Assembly (NCBI RefSeq): GCF_000968135.1
Contig: NZ_FO538765.1
Location: 434,001 to 498,000 of the forward strand
DNA: 64,000 bases
Origin: Magnetospira sp. QH-2
Lineage (GTDB): Bacteria > Pseudomonadota > Alphaproteobacteria > Rhodospirillales > Magnetospiraceae
Direction: 5' to 3'
This document shows positions 46,801 to 55,441 of the stretch, piece after piece. Position numbers and translations under genes: made by a program. The number at the start of each line of letters is the position of its first letter. The first letter of the stretch is position 1. The notes under the pieces are model-generated. The model ran no database searches. It had not been told where the DNA came from and saw nothing but the letters and a program-made list of their open reading frames with translations.

Positions 46801-49293
46801 GGCACTGAGCGTGGGGGCGTCAGCCACGGCCTTGACCGTGACGCTGACGGCGGAGAGGCCTTGGTTCCAATCGGTCCCGGAGGTGGGTGTCGAGGAATCC
46901 CCAGCAGCGCTTTCCAGCGGATTGCCGTCGTCGTCGGTGACCAGGGCCCGGACATTGAAATCGATATCGTCATCCATATGCGCCGTGGTCCAACGGACCT
47001 GTAGATTATCCAGGTTGCCGGTCACGTCGTAGACCCCCTGGGCATCGGGAGTCAGAACCTGGCCCGTATCGGCGAAGCGGATTTCCGCGCCGTTGGGCAG
47101 GTCTTCCACGGTGACGGTCAGGGTTTCGTCGCCCGAGGCGGCGGAGATGGAGGCATCCAGATCCACGGTGATCCAGGTATCTTCGTTGCCGGTGCCCGAT
47201 CCGCTGACGGTGGGGGCGAGGAGGGACACATCGACCAGGAAATCCACCGGACCGGTGACGGCGGAATCCCCGCCGTCGCTTTCGGTGCTGGTACCATAGA
47301 CCTGTACCGTGAAGTCGGTGGAGTCATCGGTCGGCGGCAGGATCTGGAGGTCGGCCAGATCCGAAGGATCCACCACCCAGGTCCCGACCGGAAGGGTGGT
47401 TCCGTTGGGCAGGGTGACGCTGCTGGTCAGCTCGCTGCCATGGTTGAGCGAGGCATCATCGGGGATCCCGGTCAGATAGACGCTGCCGAGGCTTTCGGAG
47501 CCGTCCGTATCGGTGAGACTGGCCGAGACATCCAGGTCGATCCAGGTGTTTTCCATCCCGGCCACGTCTTCGGCCGCCAGGTCGGGAGCATCGGCCACCG
47601 CGTCGATGGTCACGGTGACCGAGGTCACGGCCTGATTCCAGTCGGTGTCGCTGGTCGGGGTCGCGGAATCGCCCGCCGTGCTTTCCAGCGGGTTGCCATC
47701 GTCATCGGTGACCAAGGCGCGGACATTGAAGGTGATATCCGTATCCAGGTTGCCGGTGGTCCAATGAACCTGAAGATTGTCCAGGTTGCCGGTCACGTCA
47801 TAGCGGCCCTGGGCATCGGCGGTTAATACCTGGCCTGTATCGGCGAGACGAATCTCGGTTCCGGCGGGCATGTCCTCCACGGTGACGGTCAGGGTTTCGT
47901 CGCCGGAAGCGGCGGTCACCGAGGCGGTGAGATCCACATCGGCCCAGGTGTCCTCGTCACCGGAGCCGGTGCCGCCGACGGTCGGAGCAAGCACCGAGAC
48001 GTCGACCAGGAAGGTTTCAGGCCCGCTGATGGCGCTATCCGTATAGCTGCCTGCCTGACCCGGATAGGTCTCGTCTTCGGTGGTGGACCAGACGCGCAGA
48101 TTGAAATCGGTGGAATCGTTGCTCGGCGGCTGAACTTGCAGGTCGTCCAGGTCGGCCACAGCCACTTTCCAAGTCCCGGCGGGAATGGTCACATCGCCAT
48201 CGGTCACCGCTTCGGTGGTCAAGGTGCCGTGATTGAGCAAGGCTCCGGCGGGCAGATCTGCGATATAGACCGCGCCCAGGGTTTCAGAGCCATCCGTATC
48301 CACCAGCGAGGTGGAGATATCCAGATCAATCCAGGTGTTTTCCATCCCCGCCACGTCTTCGGCGGCCAGGTTCGGCGCATCGGCGATGGCTTCAACGGTC
48401 ACCGTCACATCCTCGGTGATGGCAGCCACGTCGCCATTGATTTCGGTGGCGGCGGCTTCGATGCTCCAGGAAACATCACCGGCATAATGTTCGGGACGGG
48501 TCAGATAAAGGTCTTCCAACTGATCGGCGGTGAAGCTCCAGCTGCCCGGGCTGGTGGAGGGGTAGGGGGTGCCCGCGGCGTCGCTGAACCCGAAACCATC
48601 GGGGACGTCGTTAAAGGCGATGGTAAGGGTTTCCGCGCCATCGCTATCATTCAGCGTGGCGTCCAGATCGAGCTTAAGGGCCAGATCTTCCCAGCCGTCC
48701 TGAATCTCGATGGTCAGGGTCGGAGTCTGGGCCACGGGATCGGTCTCTGGCTCCGGATCCTCATCGGGCGGGGTGGCAGCGGTTTCCTCGGTCGCGGCGG
48801 TCGCGGCCTCCCCCTGATCTTCTTCTTCATCGTCAAGAAGGGGTTCTTCCGGCGGCAGGTCATCGGCGCTGTTGGGCGCGGCAGTGGCTTGGTCCGGTGT
48901 CGGTTGGGTTTCTTGGCGCGTGGAAGGCTCGTCCTCCGATGGCGTGCGCTCAAGCGGTTCCCCGATGTAATAGGGAGAGACTTCCCCATCCACGGCCTGC
49001 GGCTCGGCGGTGTCGGCCACCACTTCCGCGGTCTGTTGCAGGGCCTCGCCTTCCTGGACGAGGTTTCCGACAATCTGTTCAAAAGTCTCGCGGGGTGCGC
49101 TCTGGATCGACGCGCTATCCATGACATCGCCATCCGGGGCGCTGTCGGAGAGATCCTGCTGTTCCCCATCTTCCAGGGACTCAAAACCCTTGCCTTCGAG
49201 ATACAGGTCCTCAGAGGCGTCGACCGCATTGGGACCGCCACTGGTTTGTTGGGGGGCATCGGCTGTATTTTGGTTGTTCTGTTGCTCAGCCAT
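40885..49293 (-). CDS. Giant repeat adhesin secreted by type I secretion
   Basis: A 2,802-aa acidic protein without signal peptide. After a disordered N-terminus (MAEQQNNQNTADAPQQ, about 190 residues) come about 17 tandem Ig/cadherin-like domains of about 110-150 aa. Each is marked by a phrase such as GMENTWIDLDI or GSEDNSITLDL, a DTDGSETL loop and a DLPxGA turn. The acidic D-rich loops suggest calcium binding. The C-terminus has an RTX-like GGSGVDELFI and ends QFEDLDKIIV, a typical type I secretion signal. Such proteins mediate surface attachment or biofilm formation. SD GGAGG precedes the start. The adaptor and exporter genes are upstream on the same strand. Confidence 0.88.
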   Translation of the reverse strand: MAEQQNNQNTADAPQQTSGGPNAVDASEDLYLEGKGFESLEDGEQQDLSDSAPDGDVMDSASIQSAPRETFEQIVGNLVQEGEALQQTAEVVADTAEPQAVDGEVSPYYIGEPLERTPSEDEPSTRQETQPTPDQATAAPNSADDLPPEEPLLDDEEEDQGEAATAATEETAATPPDEDPEPETDPVAQTPTLTIEIQDGWEDLALKLDLDATLNDSDGAETLTIAFNDVPDGFGFSDAAGTPYPSTSPGSWSFTADQLEDLYLTRPEHYAGDVSWSIEAAATEINGDVAAITEDVTVTVEAIADAPNLAAEDVAGMENTWIDLDISTSLVDTDGSETLGAVYIADLPAGALLNHGTLTTEAVTDGDVTIPAGTWKVAVADLDDLQVQPPSNDSTDFNLRVWSTTEDETYPGQAGSYTDSAISGPETFLVDVSVLAPTVGGTGSGDEDTWADVDLTASVTAASGDETLTVTVEDMPAGTEIRLADTGQVLTADAQGRYDVTGNLDNLQVHWTTGNLDTDITFNVRALVTDDDGNPLESTAGDSATPTSDTDWNQAVTSVTVTIDAVADAPDLAAEDVAGMENTWIDLDVSASLTDTDGSESLGSVYLTGIPDDASLNHGSELTSSVTLPNGTTLPVGTWVVDPSDLADLQILPPTDDSTDFTVQVYGTSTESDGGDSAVTGPVDFLVDVSLLAPTVSGSGTGNEDTWITVDLDASISAASGDETLTVTVEDLPNGAEIRFADTGQVLTPDAQGVYDVTGNLDNLQVRWTTAHMDDDIDFNVRALVTDDDGNPLESAAGDSSTPTSGTDWNQGLSAVSVTVKAVADAPTLSASAVGVEDKWFDLNLDSQLVDQDGSESLSVSVFDLPTGVTLGLDDGNGGVTPLTPDASGQYDVTGLTDSLKLLAPTDSNTDFTLKVSATSTESATGDQLAVQTATTTKTVAVQVFGDADTPFVNVDEVPKTIDEDTFYNLRDTLQVDAGHDDANAVNGGTGEAGYLDGAMTSTDGSESLMFRITPKDYDNDGQRLAISDDDAISGDEIITPQTDGSGQVYWEVSAADVFAGKVYVGGASNWSSPTGQDSIQFDIVTVATEDDANVDDSALDGTGLTRQGSATSSTETLTLVIDPVADKTIVTASDTGREDTAIPVSPSFVLADTDGSETLIGDVVIQTNDTDLWLTGKLIYDGNPLTPTYNTGTGMFEYRIPASDLTDTSGDGTAFRLDGLTFEPAEHSGNDVTYQVQVTTRDVDDNITHTTTADGSIHVRGVADAPTLLIDPDGDGVSNSQVTGTEDTYIDLGLDAQLVDTDGSESLVNAQLRNVPDDWTVGYLNDQGQFTQAGGGNNGRWNLNLSKLDQVVVRPPVDSDADAVDIQFRVVAREGSDYAVRNAASTTTFTVIVDADADTPSMIVKNARGDEDTRIELDIRPTLADTDGSESLSIFLGDVPDGAAFYDGSGNAVGTRVSFDGDGQPVANAGGAVWMFSAVEVADLFIQPPQDSNVDLSLSVTTRSTESSNLDYAETTGTLEVVVRGVSDGPLIPDQMIDAQGRLIATGDEDNLINPQFEQYGTQDIDTSETLSIVIKDIPNGVDISMTAGNESFMKYIGGGKWSIDPDHLGDVRIAAPNDFSGEFDIGIDLITTEDDGHTASDSRLLHVTVEAEADTPSVTLSASSTEDLWGTGVTVSISPSVNDTVAGTESAETITGLSVTLNDDAIGLPNEADVQFTFRGLSMGDSLDLSGQDLTDYLADKSLLKVTGLPEDWSGDIPISTTATATDADGSTASKTATTVVKLQPDADAPTYSLTGAVDGTVGGSLDLGLSLTLNDADNSESVYLIVDGVPNGVELNQGFNNGDGTWTVLYDPSNPTALTATSSYAGEATLTVHPYVIDQDTDGDRDTHFDTTGLSVDIRFDPSGGGTGSGPITPTGGVVVDPPQVTVTPVSGTEDNTVVLDIAAVANGAGDSLVGIVISDLPAGSTLSGGYYNPLSDSWTIDPADLGSVTITPPADFAGELTLDIKAVASEDGVYETTSLDDVVVAELAPDADGPSISAATGSGATLVEDNDIPLDIALGLRDTDGSESLGSVVTIDGLPSGAVLIDGAGTPLTANVDGSYTIDVANLSDIGFRPPADFHGSVTLNVTATSLDSVTVGGSGVTDTGSTTQSFSFSIAADADTPTVGANDVSGSEDNSITLDLSASSQDAIGGLGDYNSEYLSVVIGNVPDGAVLSGAFNNNDGTWTIKGSNINVETGEITGVSLLPPENFSGNIDLSLTAYSLEPSNTDIASSSTNFMVQVAGVADTPEIDPAAATGVEDTQIAVSLNASLMDDSEYLSIIIEDVPDGASFTDGNGNAVGIFGGLGLWSIPLAQAATLHFVPPAHASGDYTLSAYAVSLDGSDAQMTQSMPFTITVTGEADTPTLSVQDAAGAEDSAIAVDLSAALVDTDGSETLQVIIEGAPDDSVFDTATGTVAQSGDGKWYLDSDQLNNLQIRTPDDYNGQVTLTVTAQSTEGGTTAATTQTLTLDVTAVNDDPTAHVTASAQSVVGAIDSPIFVLPDADMAGQQISFADVDDSAITRMDISIDNGALMGDSLGLKGIDLGTGTTGNLVVDGTDITVSYNADLQTLSFEGEADFSTYADLAEKVVFTNLSTAIEPGDRDFSITIYDDEGGSGSVGTHATIGDLSGTIGVQLNEGARPDVLWSEDGAAATGTSDGDQFVYHYGDGSWSVSGGSGVDELFIMNQDGLGGDWSINQVDANTYAIAGQDHASWMIHIDQGSVDTNASSATELAFDGDASGTIELENGAVVQFEDLDKIIV
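46810..48370 (-). repeat. Tandem duplication of a two-domain unit in the adhesin gene
   Basis: Two adjacent units of about 780 bp encode closely similar pairs of domains. Both open with LAAEDVAGMENTWIDLD and both contain GDETLTVTVED, DTGQVLT and FNVRALVTDDDGNPLES. The shared DNA CCAGGTGTTTTCCATCCC occurs at 48331 and again 789 bases away at 47542. Other domains in the gene are more diverged, so this copy event is relatively recent. Confidence 0.75.
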
Positions 49294-49315
49294 GATCCAA
49301 TCCTCCGTCTTCTAG

Positions 49316-50668
49316 TTATCGTTCGTGGAACGCCTGCTCAAGCGAGACGTAAATGGGTTTCAACAGGTATTCCAGCAGGGTTTTATTGCCAGTAATGATG
49401 TCGGCCTGCACCGTCATGCCGGGCAGGATGATGTTGTTTTTGGGGTCGTTGCCCACGTAGTTCCGGTGCAACCGGACCATGCCCTTGTAGTAGGGCTGCT
49501 GCGATTGCTCGTCGATGAAAGTGGTGGCGGAGACCGACTCCAGATCCCCTTCCAAGGCGCCGTAGCGGGCGAAATCGAAACTGGTGACTTTCACCGTGAC
49601 CGGTTGGCCTTCCTTCACATGACCGATGTCGCGGGTGCTGATGCGGGTTTCAACCAGCAATTCATCATCCACCGGGACGATTTCCACGATCTGCCCGCCT
49701 GCCGGTACGACCCCGCCCACGGTCCTGAATTGCAGGTTCTGGACGATGCCTGAAACCGGCGCATAGACCACCAGCCGGCGTAAACGGTCCTCGATCCGTT
49801 GCAGGGCGTCGCTCACCTGGGCCAGTTCGGCGGTGACCGTTCCCATCTCGTTGAGGGCATTTTCCTGCTGCGTGCGGTGCAGGTCGGAGATCCGCTCCTT
49901 GACCTCGGACATTTCCTTGCGCACCGTGCGTTCCTGACCGATCAGTCGGCTCATCTCGTTTTCCGCCGCCGCCACTTCGCGCTTGATCTCGATGACCCTC
50001 AGCTTCGATCCGACCCCCTTGTCGAACAGGTCTTGGCGCATGGTTTGTTCTTCGGCATAGAGCGTGATCTGACGTTTGACCGCTGCCTGCTGTTCGCGGA
50101 CCGCATGGATTTCCTCGGTCTTTTGCTGCAATTGCTCTACGAAGACCCGATTCTGGGAATCAAAGCGTTGGACCGCACCTTGGTGGATCTGCAACTGGTC
50201 TTCCACCAAGGTGGCGTATTCGTCTCCGAAAGCGGAGTAGTCCGGGGCGCGTCCCTGGGCCAAAGCGCGCAGGCGCTCGGCGCGCAGTTTGAGCACGGCT
50301 TCCCGGGATCGAGTCTGATCCAGATCCGATTGCACCTGGGTCGCGTCAAGGTGGATCAAGGGGGTTCCCTTGGTCACCAACTGTCGTTCCTTGACCGGGA
50401 TCTCTCGGATGATGCCCCCTTCGAGATGCTGTACCACATGGACCGAGGACAAGGGCACCACGGCTCCAAATCCAACGGCTATTTCATCCACATCGGTAAA
50501 ATGGGCCCAGGCGATGAAGCCGAACAACACCGCGCTGATAATGACGATCATGGCATTGGACATCAGCGAAACGCCGGCTTCCTCGAGCAAGGCGCTTTGG
50601 CCGAGGAAGCGGAGCTGCCGCTTGGCCCGTACCAAGGTGATTTCCTGATCCATCGTCGTTTCGGTCAT
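49316..50668 (-). CDS. HlyD-family membrane fusion protein of the type I secretion system
   Basis: The periplasmic adaptor linking the ABC exporter to an outer-membrane TolC channel. The 450-aa product has one transmembrane helix near residues 35-55 (AMIVIISAVLFGFIAWAHF), a lipoyl-like half (VQHLEGGIIREIPVKERQLV), a long coiled coil (about 110-280) and the beta-barrel (VVYAPVSGIVQNLQFRTVGG, HVKEGQPVTVKVTSFDF). It lies 22 bases upstream of the adhesin gene. TolC is not encoded in the window. Confidence 0.92.
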   Translation of the reverse strand: MTETTMDQEITLVRAKRQLRFLGQSALLEEAGVSLMSNAMIVIISAVLFGFIAWAHFTDVDEIAVGFGAVVPLSSVHVVQHLEGGIIREIPVKERQLVTKGTPLIHLDATQVQSDLDQTRSREAVLKLRAERLRALAQGRAPDYSAFGDEYATLVEDQLQIHQGAVQRFDSQNRVFVEQLQQKTEEIHAVREQQAAVKRQITLYAEEQTMRQDLFDKGVGSKLRVIEIKREVAAAENEMSRLIGQERTVRKEMSEVKERISDLHRTQQENALNEMGTVTAELAQVSDALQRIEDRLRRLVVYAPVSGIVQNLQFRTVGGVVPAGGQIVEIVPVDDELLVETRISTRDIGHVKEGQPVTVKVTSFDFARYGALEGDLESVSATTFIDEQSQQPYYKGMVRLHRNYVGNDPKNNIILPGMTVQADIITGNKTLLEYLLKPIYVSLEQAFHER

Positions 50669-50710
50669 CTGATCTCAATCCGTTGCAGCTGCGATGTTAG
50701 AGCCTCATTC

Positions 50711-52900
50711 TCAGAACAAACCATCAGGGATCCGCTTACGGACCTGTTCCGCCGGACCAAACATGCGCACCATGCCGCCGTCTAAAACGGCAACCTTATC
50801 AACATAGCGCAAATGGCTTGGTCTGTGTGTGACGAGGAACACAGTTGTGCTGCCCCGCATGGCTTCCAGTGTTTTGATAAATTGGCGGTCGCCCTCGAAA
50901 TCCAGGCCATTGACCGGCTCGTCTAGAAGCAGGATCGGGGCGCGGCGCAAATAGGCCCGCGCAAGGGAAATGCGTTGCAGGAAATTGGACGGCAACATGT
51001 CGGACCGGCCATCGCCCACACGCGTCCAAAAGCCTTTGGGCAGAGCCTCGATCTCGTCGAGAACACCGGCCTGGGCGCAGGCCCAACTCAATTCTTCATC
51101 GGTTGCCGTGGGATGGGACAGCCGCAGGTTTTGCGCCAATGTGCCGAAGAACATATGATATTCCTGCGGGACATAGGCCACGTGATGACGCAACTCGATG
51201 GGATCAAGCTGGCGGATATCGATGCCGTCGAATGAGACCGTTCCAGCCTGCGGGGCATATATCCCGGCGATCAGTTTCAGCATCGTCGACTTGCCCGACC
51301 CATTGGGACCGACCAGGGCAACCACTTCACCCGGCTCGGCGGCCAGGGACACGCCAATCAAGGCCGGATTGGATTCCGATTTATAGCGCAGGGATACCCG
51401 ATCCAAGGTCACCGCCCCTTTCATCTCTTCCAAGGGGATGACTTGGGCGGTTTCGTCCCTTTCGGGACGAAGCTGCATGAGGGCGTTGATCTGTTTGGCC
51501 GAGGAAGCAATCTGATCGACCTGGGTCAGAGTCAAAAACAGGGTTTGCATGGGGCGCAAGATCCACCAGACCATGATCATGGAAGCGATCAGGCCACCGA
51601 CGGTGATTTCCCCCTCCAGCGCCTTGAAAACCCCCCAGGCCAGGGTGGCGAGACCCGCCACCATGATCAGGGTCTGGGCAATGGCGGCGGCATGAGAGGA
51701 TAGCAAAGCACTTTGATTGCCTTTGATGGCGGCCCGTGCCGACAATTCGCGGTAGCGGTCGTACCAGATATCCTCGGCTCCGGTATCCATGAGTGTGCGC
51801 ATCTTGGTCAGGGCCTCGACCAGGAATTCCTGCTTTCGGCTTTCGGCCTGGGCCGCGTCTCCGACCTTTCGATGCAGCATGGGCGCGAATACCCCGGCCA
51901 TGACGACAAAGATCAACAGCGCGATCAGCGGCACAAAGGCGATGGTACCGCCGATCATGGCCATCACGGCAACGAATATGAGCACAAAGGGGCCTTCGAG
52001 CATCACCGTTGCCAAGGGACCGGTAAAGAACTCTCGAATGCTCTCGAAATCCTTCAGTCGCGCCACCTGGGCATTGGCATTGGCCATTTCGGTATAGGCC
52101 GGAGGCAGAAACAGCAAGCGACGGAAGATGGCCCGGCCCATCAGGTAATCCATCCGGGCGCCAATATGGGCAATCAGATTGGCTCGCAAGCTTTTAAGCG
52201 CCAGATCACCCAACAGGGCAACCGCCACGCCAATCACCATGAAGCTCAGGGTGGAGAGCGACCCGGTGGCGACCACCCGGTCATAAACCCCCATGATGAA
52301 GATCGGCGTGGCGAGGACCAGCAGATTGGCGAAAAAACTGGCGGCCAGGGCCCGAACAATCAGACGCCGGAAGCGAAGGGCAAGATCGAAGACAAAAGAG
52401 GTGCGCGATCCCTTCGCTGCCTGTTCCTGCAACTCCTCGGCCCGGAACACATAGACCGTGCCGCTGCCTTTGAATTTGGTTTGATCGTGATAAGATCGGC
52501 TGGCGGCATCAAACACCCGCACGGCCCGGCCGCGTCGCTCCAGGGCCACCTGGGCCATGCCATGGTCCGGCAGATAGAGGCAGGGATAAAGCCGGGAATC
52601 AATGCCATCGAGAGGCGCGCGGAATTGCTGACTGGCATAACCATGATGGGCCAACACATTCAGCAGGTCGGTCAGATCCAAGGAATCCGCGAAATGGGGC
52701 AGGGACTCGGAGATATGCCGCGGATAGCCTTCCCAGCCCAGGGCCTGCAACAAAGGCAGGAGGCAGGCGGCGAGATCGGTGGCCGCCTTGAAGCCGCCAA
52801 GCTTGCCCGAGAGGATTTGCTCATCGCCTAGTGTCTGGTGCTCCGCCATGTCGCCCCAGGCAAAATCCGGGCTCGCTTGCCTGTCGATGGGATTGCTCAT
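50711..52900 (-). CDS. Type I secretion ABC exporter with degenerate C39-like domain
   Basis: 729 aa. The N-terminal about 160 residues look like a C39-like domain without the peptidase catalytic cysteine, as in LapB/HlyB-type exporters that bind rather than cut the substrate. Six membrane helices follow (about 185-470). The NBD has Walker A ALVGPNGSGKST, Walker B PILLLDEPVNGLD and H-loop VTHRPSH, but the signature reads LPSNFLQRI instead of LSGGQ. It overlaps the next exporter gene by 4 bases. Confidence 0.88.
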   Translation of the reverse strand: MSNPIDRQASPDFAWGDMAEHQTLGDEQILSGKLGGFKAATDLAACLLPLLQALGWEGYPRHISESLPHFADSLDLTDLLNVLAHHGYASQQFRAPLDGIDSRLYPCLYLPDHGMAQVALERRGRAVRVFDAASRSYHDQTKFKGSGTVYVFRAEELQEQAAKGSRTSFVFDLALRFRRLIVRALAASFFANLLVLATPIFIMGVYDRVVATGSLSTLSFMVIGVAVALLGDLALKSLRANLIAHIGARMDYLMGRAIFRRLLFLPPAYTEMANANAQVARLKDFESIREFFTGPLATVMLEGPFVLIFVAVMAMIGGTIAFVPLIALLIFVVMAGVFAPMLHRKVGDAAQAESRKQEFLVEALTKMRTLMDTGAEDIWYDRYRELSARAAIKGNQSALLSSHAAAIAQTLIMVAGLATLAWGVFKALEGEITVGGLIASMIMVWWILRPMQTLFLTLTQVDQIASSAKQINALMQLRPERDETAQVIPLEEMKGAVTLDRVSLRYKSESNPALIGVSLAAEPGEVVALVGPNGSGKSTMLKLIAGIYAPQAGTVSFDGIDIRQLDPIELRHHVAYVPQEYHMFFGTLAQNLRLSHPTATDEELSWACAQAGVLDEIEALPKGFWTRVGDGRSDMLPSNFLQRISLARAYLRRAPILLLDEPVNGLDFEGDRQFIKTLEAMRGSTTVFLVTHRPSHLRYVDKVAVLDGGMVRMFGPAEQVRKRIPDGLF

Positions 52901-54633
52901 GCCGGGACCCTTTCAGCGGAGCCTTCGGGGCGGTTCTGTTGTGGCGGTTCCGCTTGTCTTTCGATCAATTGACCATCGGTCAAATCGAAGCGACGATCGC
53001 CTAAATTGAGCAAGGAAGGGCGCGAGGATACGATGATCAGGGTGACCCGCCCCTTGATTTGTTCAAGATAGGCACGCAGGCGCATATCGCCGTTGCTGTC
53101 CATGGCCGTATTGGCTTCATCAAACAGCACCGCCTTGGGATCGTTGACCAGGGCGCGGACAATGGCCACCCGTTGCTTGATGCCGCGCGGCAGGGCATCT
53201 TCGCCCGCATCGCCGATCATGGTGTGATAGCCGCCCGGCAATTTGGCGACCACCTGATCAAGCCCCAATTCCGCGGCTAGTTCCCGGGCCTTGCCGGTCA
53301 GTCCCTTGCGGAACATGGTCATGTTTTCCAGCAGCGTTCCTTTGAACAGTTCGCCTTGTTGCGGCAAGTAGGCAATGCCGCTTCGGCGGACTTCAGCGGC
53401 GTCATAGTCAAAGATCTGGCGGCCATCGAACCGGACCTCGCCCGAGTCAGGGATCAAGGTGCCGCGCATCAATGCCATCAAGCTGGTCTTGCCCGCTCCG
53501 TTGTTGCCGTTGATGCCAATGCATTCTCCCGGTGCGACGGCCAGGCTGGCCCCCTCCAGGATCACCGGTCCGTCCTCCCCATAGCGGAAGTGCACGTCTT
53601 CGAGTTCTAGTGCCCCTTGCCACTGGGCCGTGGCGGTTTGATCCGAACGGGGTTCCAAGGGCAGGTCAAAAATAGCCCGTAGACGCTGCCTGGACAATCG
53701 AATGGTCTGGAAGCGGCTCCAAAAACCGGCGGCCCGTTGCAGGGGCTGCATGGCGCGCCCCGTGAGCAAGGTACAGGCGGCCAACGCACCGACCGTCATC
53801 TGCAAATCGATCACCCTTGTCGCCCCAAAGGCGACGACGGAAATCAGCGCCAGTTGCGAGAGCAGCGTGCCGATATTCAAGGTGGCGGCATTGCGATAGG
53901 CAACGCCCCGGCTGCCCCCGGCAACGGATTCCAGCAGTCGGTCATAGCGCTGCACCATTTGTGCTTCCATGCCCATGGATTTGACTGTATGGACACCGCT
54001 CAGCACCTCGATGGAAAAGCTCAACCGGCGGTCTCGCAAGGTCGTATGGTCTTCGATGGTATGCCTCAGGCCCCGGGCCTGTATCAGGGTGAAAACCAAG
54101 TACAAGACCAACATGCCGCCGGCCACATAGACCAAGGGGCCGCCCAGCAACCATATGAGCGCCAGGAAAATCACCACGAAGGGCAGATCGAGCAGCGCCA
54201 CCAAGGCCTGACCGGCATAGAATTCCTTGGCCGTGCGCAGGCCCGCCATGCGCTCAATGGAAAGCCCGGCCCCTTCCCGTTCAAAGGCGTCAATGCGCGA
54301 ATGCAACATGTGACGAAAGGCCGCGCATCCGGCTAGATGTTCGAAGCGACTGCCAATCCAGGCGGTGATTGCCGATCGGGCCATGCGCAATAACAGCTCA
54401 AGGACCAAGGCCACAACCACGCCGCCGACCAAAATCAGCAAGGTGCTCAGCGAACTATTGGGAATGATCCGGTCATAAACCTGCAAGAGGGCGAGGGGCA
54501 GGGCGAGGGAAAGCAGGTTGATCGCCAGGGAAGACAGGATCAACGACGGCATGACCCGGCCCAAACGACTGAAACGCCCTAGTCGAACGGGGCGGCGTTT
54601 TTGATCGGCTGTTTGTTTTTCTTTTGTAGGCAT
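52897..54633 (-). CDS. Second ABC exporter half-transporter of the locus
   Basis: A 578-aa half-transporter without a C39 domain: membrane helices at about 25-310, then an NBD. Walker A is INGNNGAGKTS and Walker B is AVLFDEANTAMD. The signature is LPRGIKQRV, not LSGGQ, and the H-loop histidine is replaced by serine (IIVSSRPSL). With the 729-aa exporter, with which it is translationally coupled (overlap of 4 bases), it may form a heterodimer with one weak ATP site. It is the first gene of the secretion operon. Confidence 0.85.
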   Translation of the reverse strand: MPTKEKQTADQKRRPVRLGRFSRLGRVMPSLILSSLAINLLSLALPLALLQVYDRIIPNSSLSTLLILVGGVVVALVLELLLRMARSAITAWIGSRFEHLAGCAAFRHMLHSRIDAFEREGAGLSIERMAGLRTAKEFYAGQALVALLDLPFVVIFLALIWLLGGPLVYVAGGMLVLYLVFTLIQARGLRHTIEDHTTLRDRRLSFSIEVLSGVHTVKSMGMEAQMVQRYDRLLESVAGGSRGVAYRNAATLNIGTLLSQLALISVVAFGATRVIDLQMTVGALAACTLLTGRAMQPLQRAAGFWSRFQTIRLSRQRLRAIFDLPLEPRSDQTATAQWQGALELEDVHFRYGEDGPVILEGASLAVAPGECIGINGNNGAGKTSLMALMRGTLIPDSGEVRFDGRQIFDYDAAEVRRSGIAYLPQQGELFKGTLLENMTMFRKGLTGKARELAAELGLDQVVAKLPGGYHTMIGDAGEDALPRGIKQRVAIVRALVNDPKAVLFDEANTAMDSNGDMRLRAYLEQIKGRVTLIIVSSRPSLLNLGDRRFDLTDGQLIERQAEPPQQNRPEGSAERVPA

Positions 54634-54756
54634 TCAGAGCCAAAGCATCATGTTCAAGAGAGAATCGGTTGGTTCGCCCAGCGATTCGTTTCGAATTCAA
54701 ATCATATCACCACATGATCGCCCTGTAAAACCGCAAGCAGACCGCCATTCAAGGTA

Positions 54757-55131
54757 TTAAACCTTCAGCGCCGTGGTGGATTTGATGGTCTCCATGGAGA
54801 GGCTGGAAGTCACGTTGTAGAGGCTGATGCGGCTGATCAGGTTTTTATAGATCCGGTCAAATTTCGCTGTGGCCCCGACCTGGACCTTGAGCAGGTAGTC
54901 GATGTCACCGGTCAGGCGGTGCACTTCGAGGATTTCGGGGATCGCTATCACCGCTTCGGTAAAGGCGGTCAGCCAGTCATCGTCGTGCTTCGACGTGCGT
55001 ACGGCGACAAAGAAGGTTTCCCCCAATCCCACGGCTTTCGGATCAACCAGGGCGACTTGACGCAGGATCACGCCATTCTTGCGCATCTTTTTGATGCGAT
55101 TCCATACCGGGGTCTTTGAAGAGCCCACCAT
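54757..55131 (-). pseudogene. 5'-truncated Lrp/AsnC-family regulator
   Basis: The remaining 124 aa begin inside the helix-turn-helix (VGSSKTPVWNRIKKMRKNGV, the recognition helix) and continue through a complete RAM ligand domain (FVAVRTSKHDDDWLTAFTEA to ETIKSTTALKV). The first about 25-30 residues that normally form helices 1 and 2 are absent, and a TGA stops the frame 9 bases upstream of the ATG. On the opposite strand the last 26 codons of some other frame (55115-55195) run into the break. The gene looks cut by a rearrangement; the stump could still be translated. Confidence 0.7.
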
Positions 55132-55441
55132 CGTCGGCTTTCAACTGATCGAAGCCGGGACCCGGCTCGACGAGCATCTGCCGCTCGCCGCCTGACCTGC
55201 CCGGCGCCCTCAAGAAGGCTGTTGAAAGGGGGCGGCATTGGGGGGCGCTGCGGATATAGAAAGGATCGCAAAAGGCGTCTGGAATAGGGATCAGCTCTCG
55301 GTGCATTTGGGATTGCTGAGTAAAAGTGCTGTGTCCCTATAATGTACCAACCTTTGGAAACGGGATCCGCGAGCCCGTTTTTTTCGTGGCGACGCTGAAG
55401 GCTGTTGCCATTTGCGCAAGGTGGAACCCTGTGCCAGCGCC
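55132..55441. other. Gene-free scar region
   Basis: Apart from the orphan 26-codon tail on the plus strand (ending TGA at 55193-55195; IVGFQLIEAGTRLDEHL), I see no gene. An AAGGCTGTTGAAA at 55214-55226 resembles the end of the MITE at 55442 and may be another insertion remnant. Confidence 0.4.

Noticed and set aside
40885-49293. Many long plus-strand frames antisense to the adhesin
   Set aside because: They arise from the repetitive, G+C-rich codon pattern of the adhesin and have no recognisable proteins.
55043-55306. Minus-strand frame of 87 codons covering the missing start of the Lrp gene
   Set aside because: It is in another frame, its translation does not resemble an Lrp N-terminus, and it spans the break; it does not rescue the gene.
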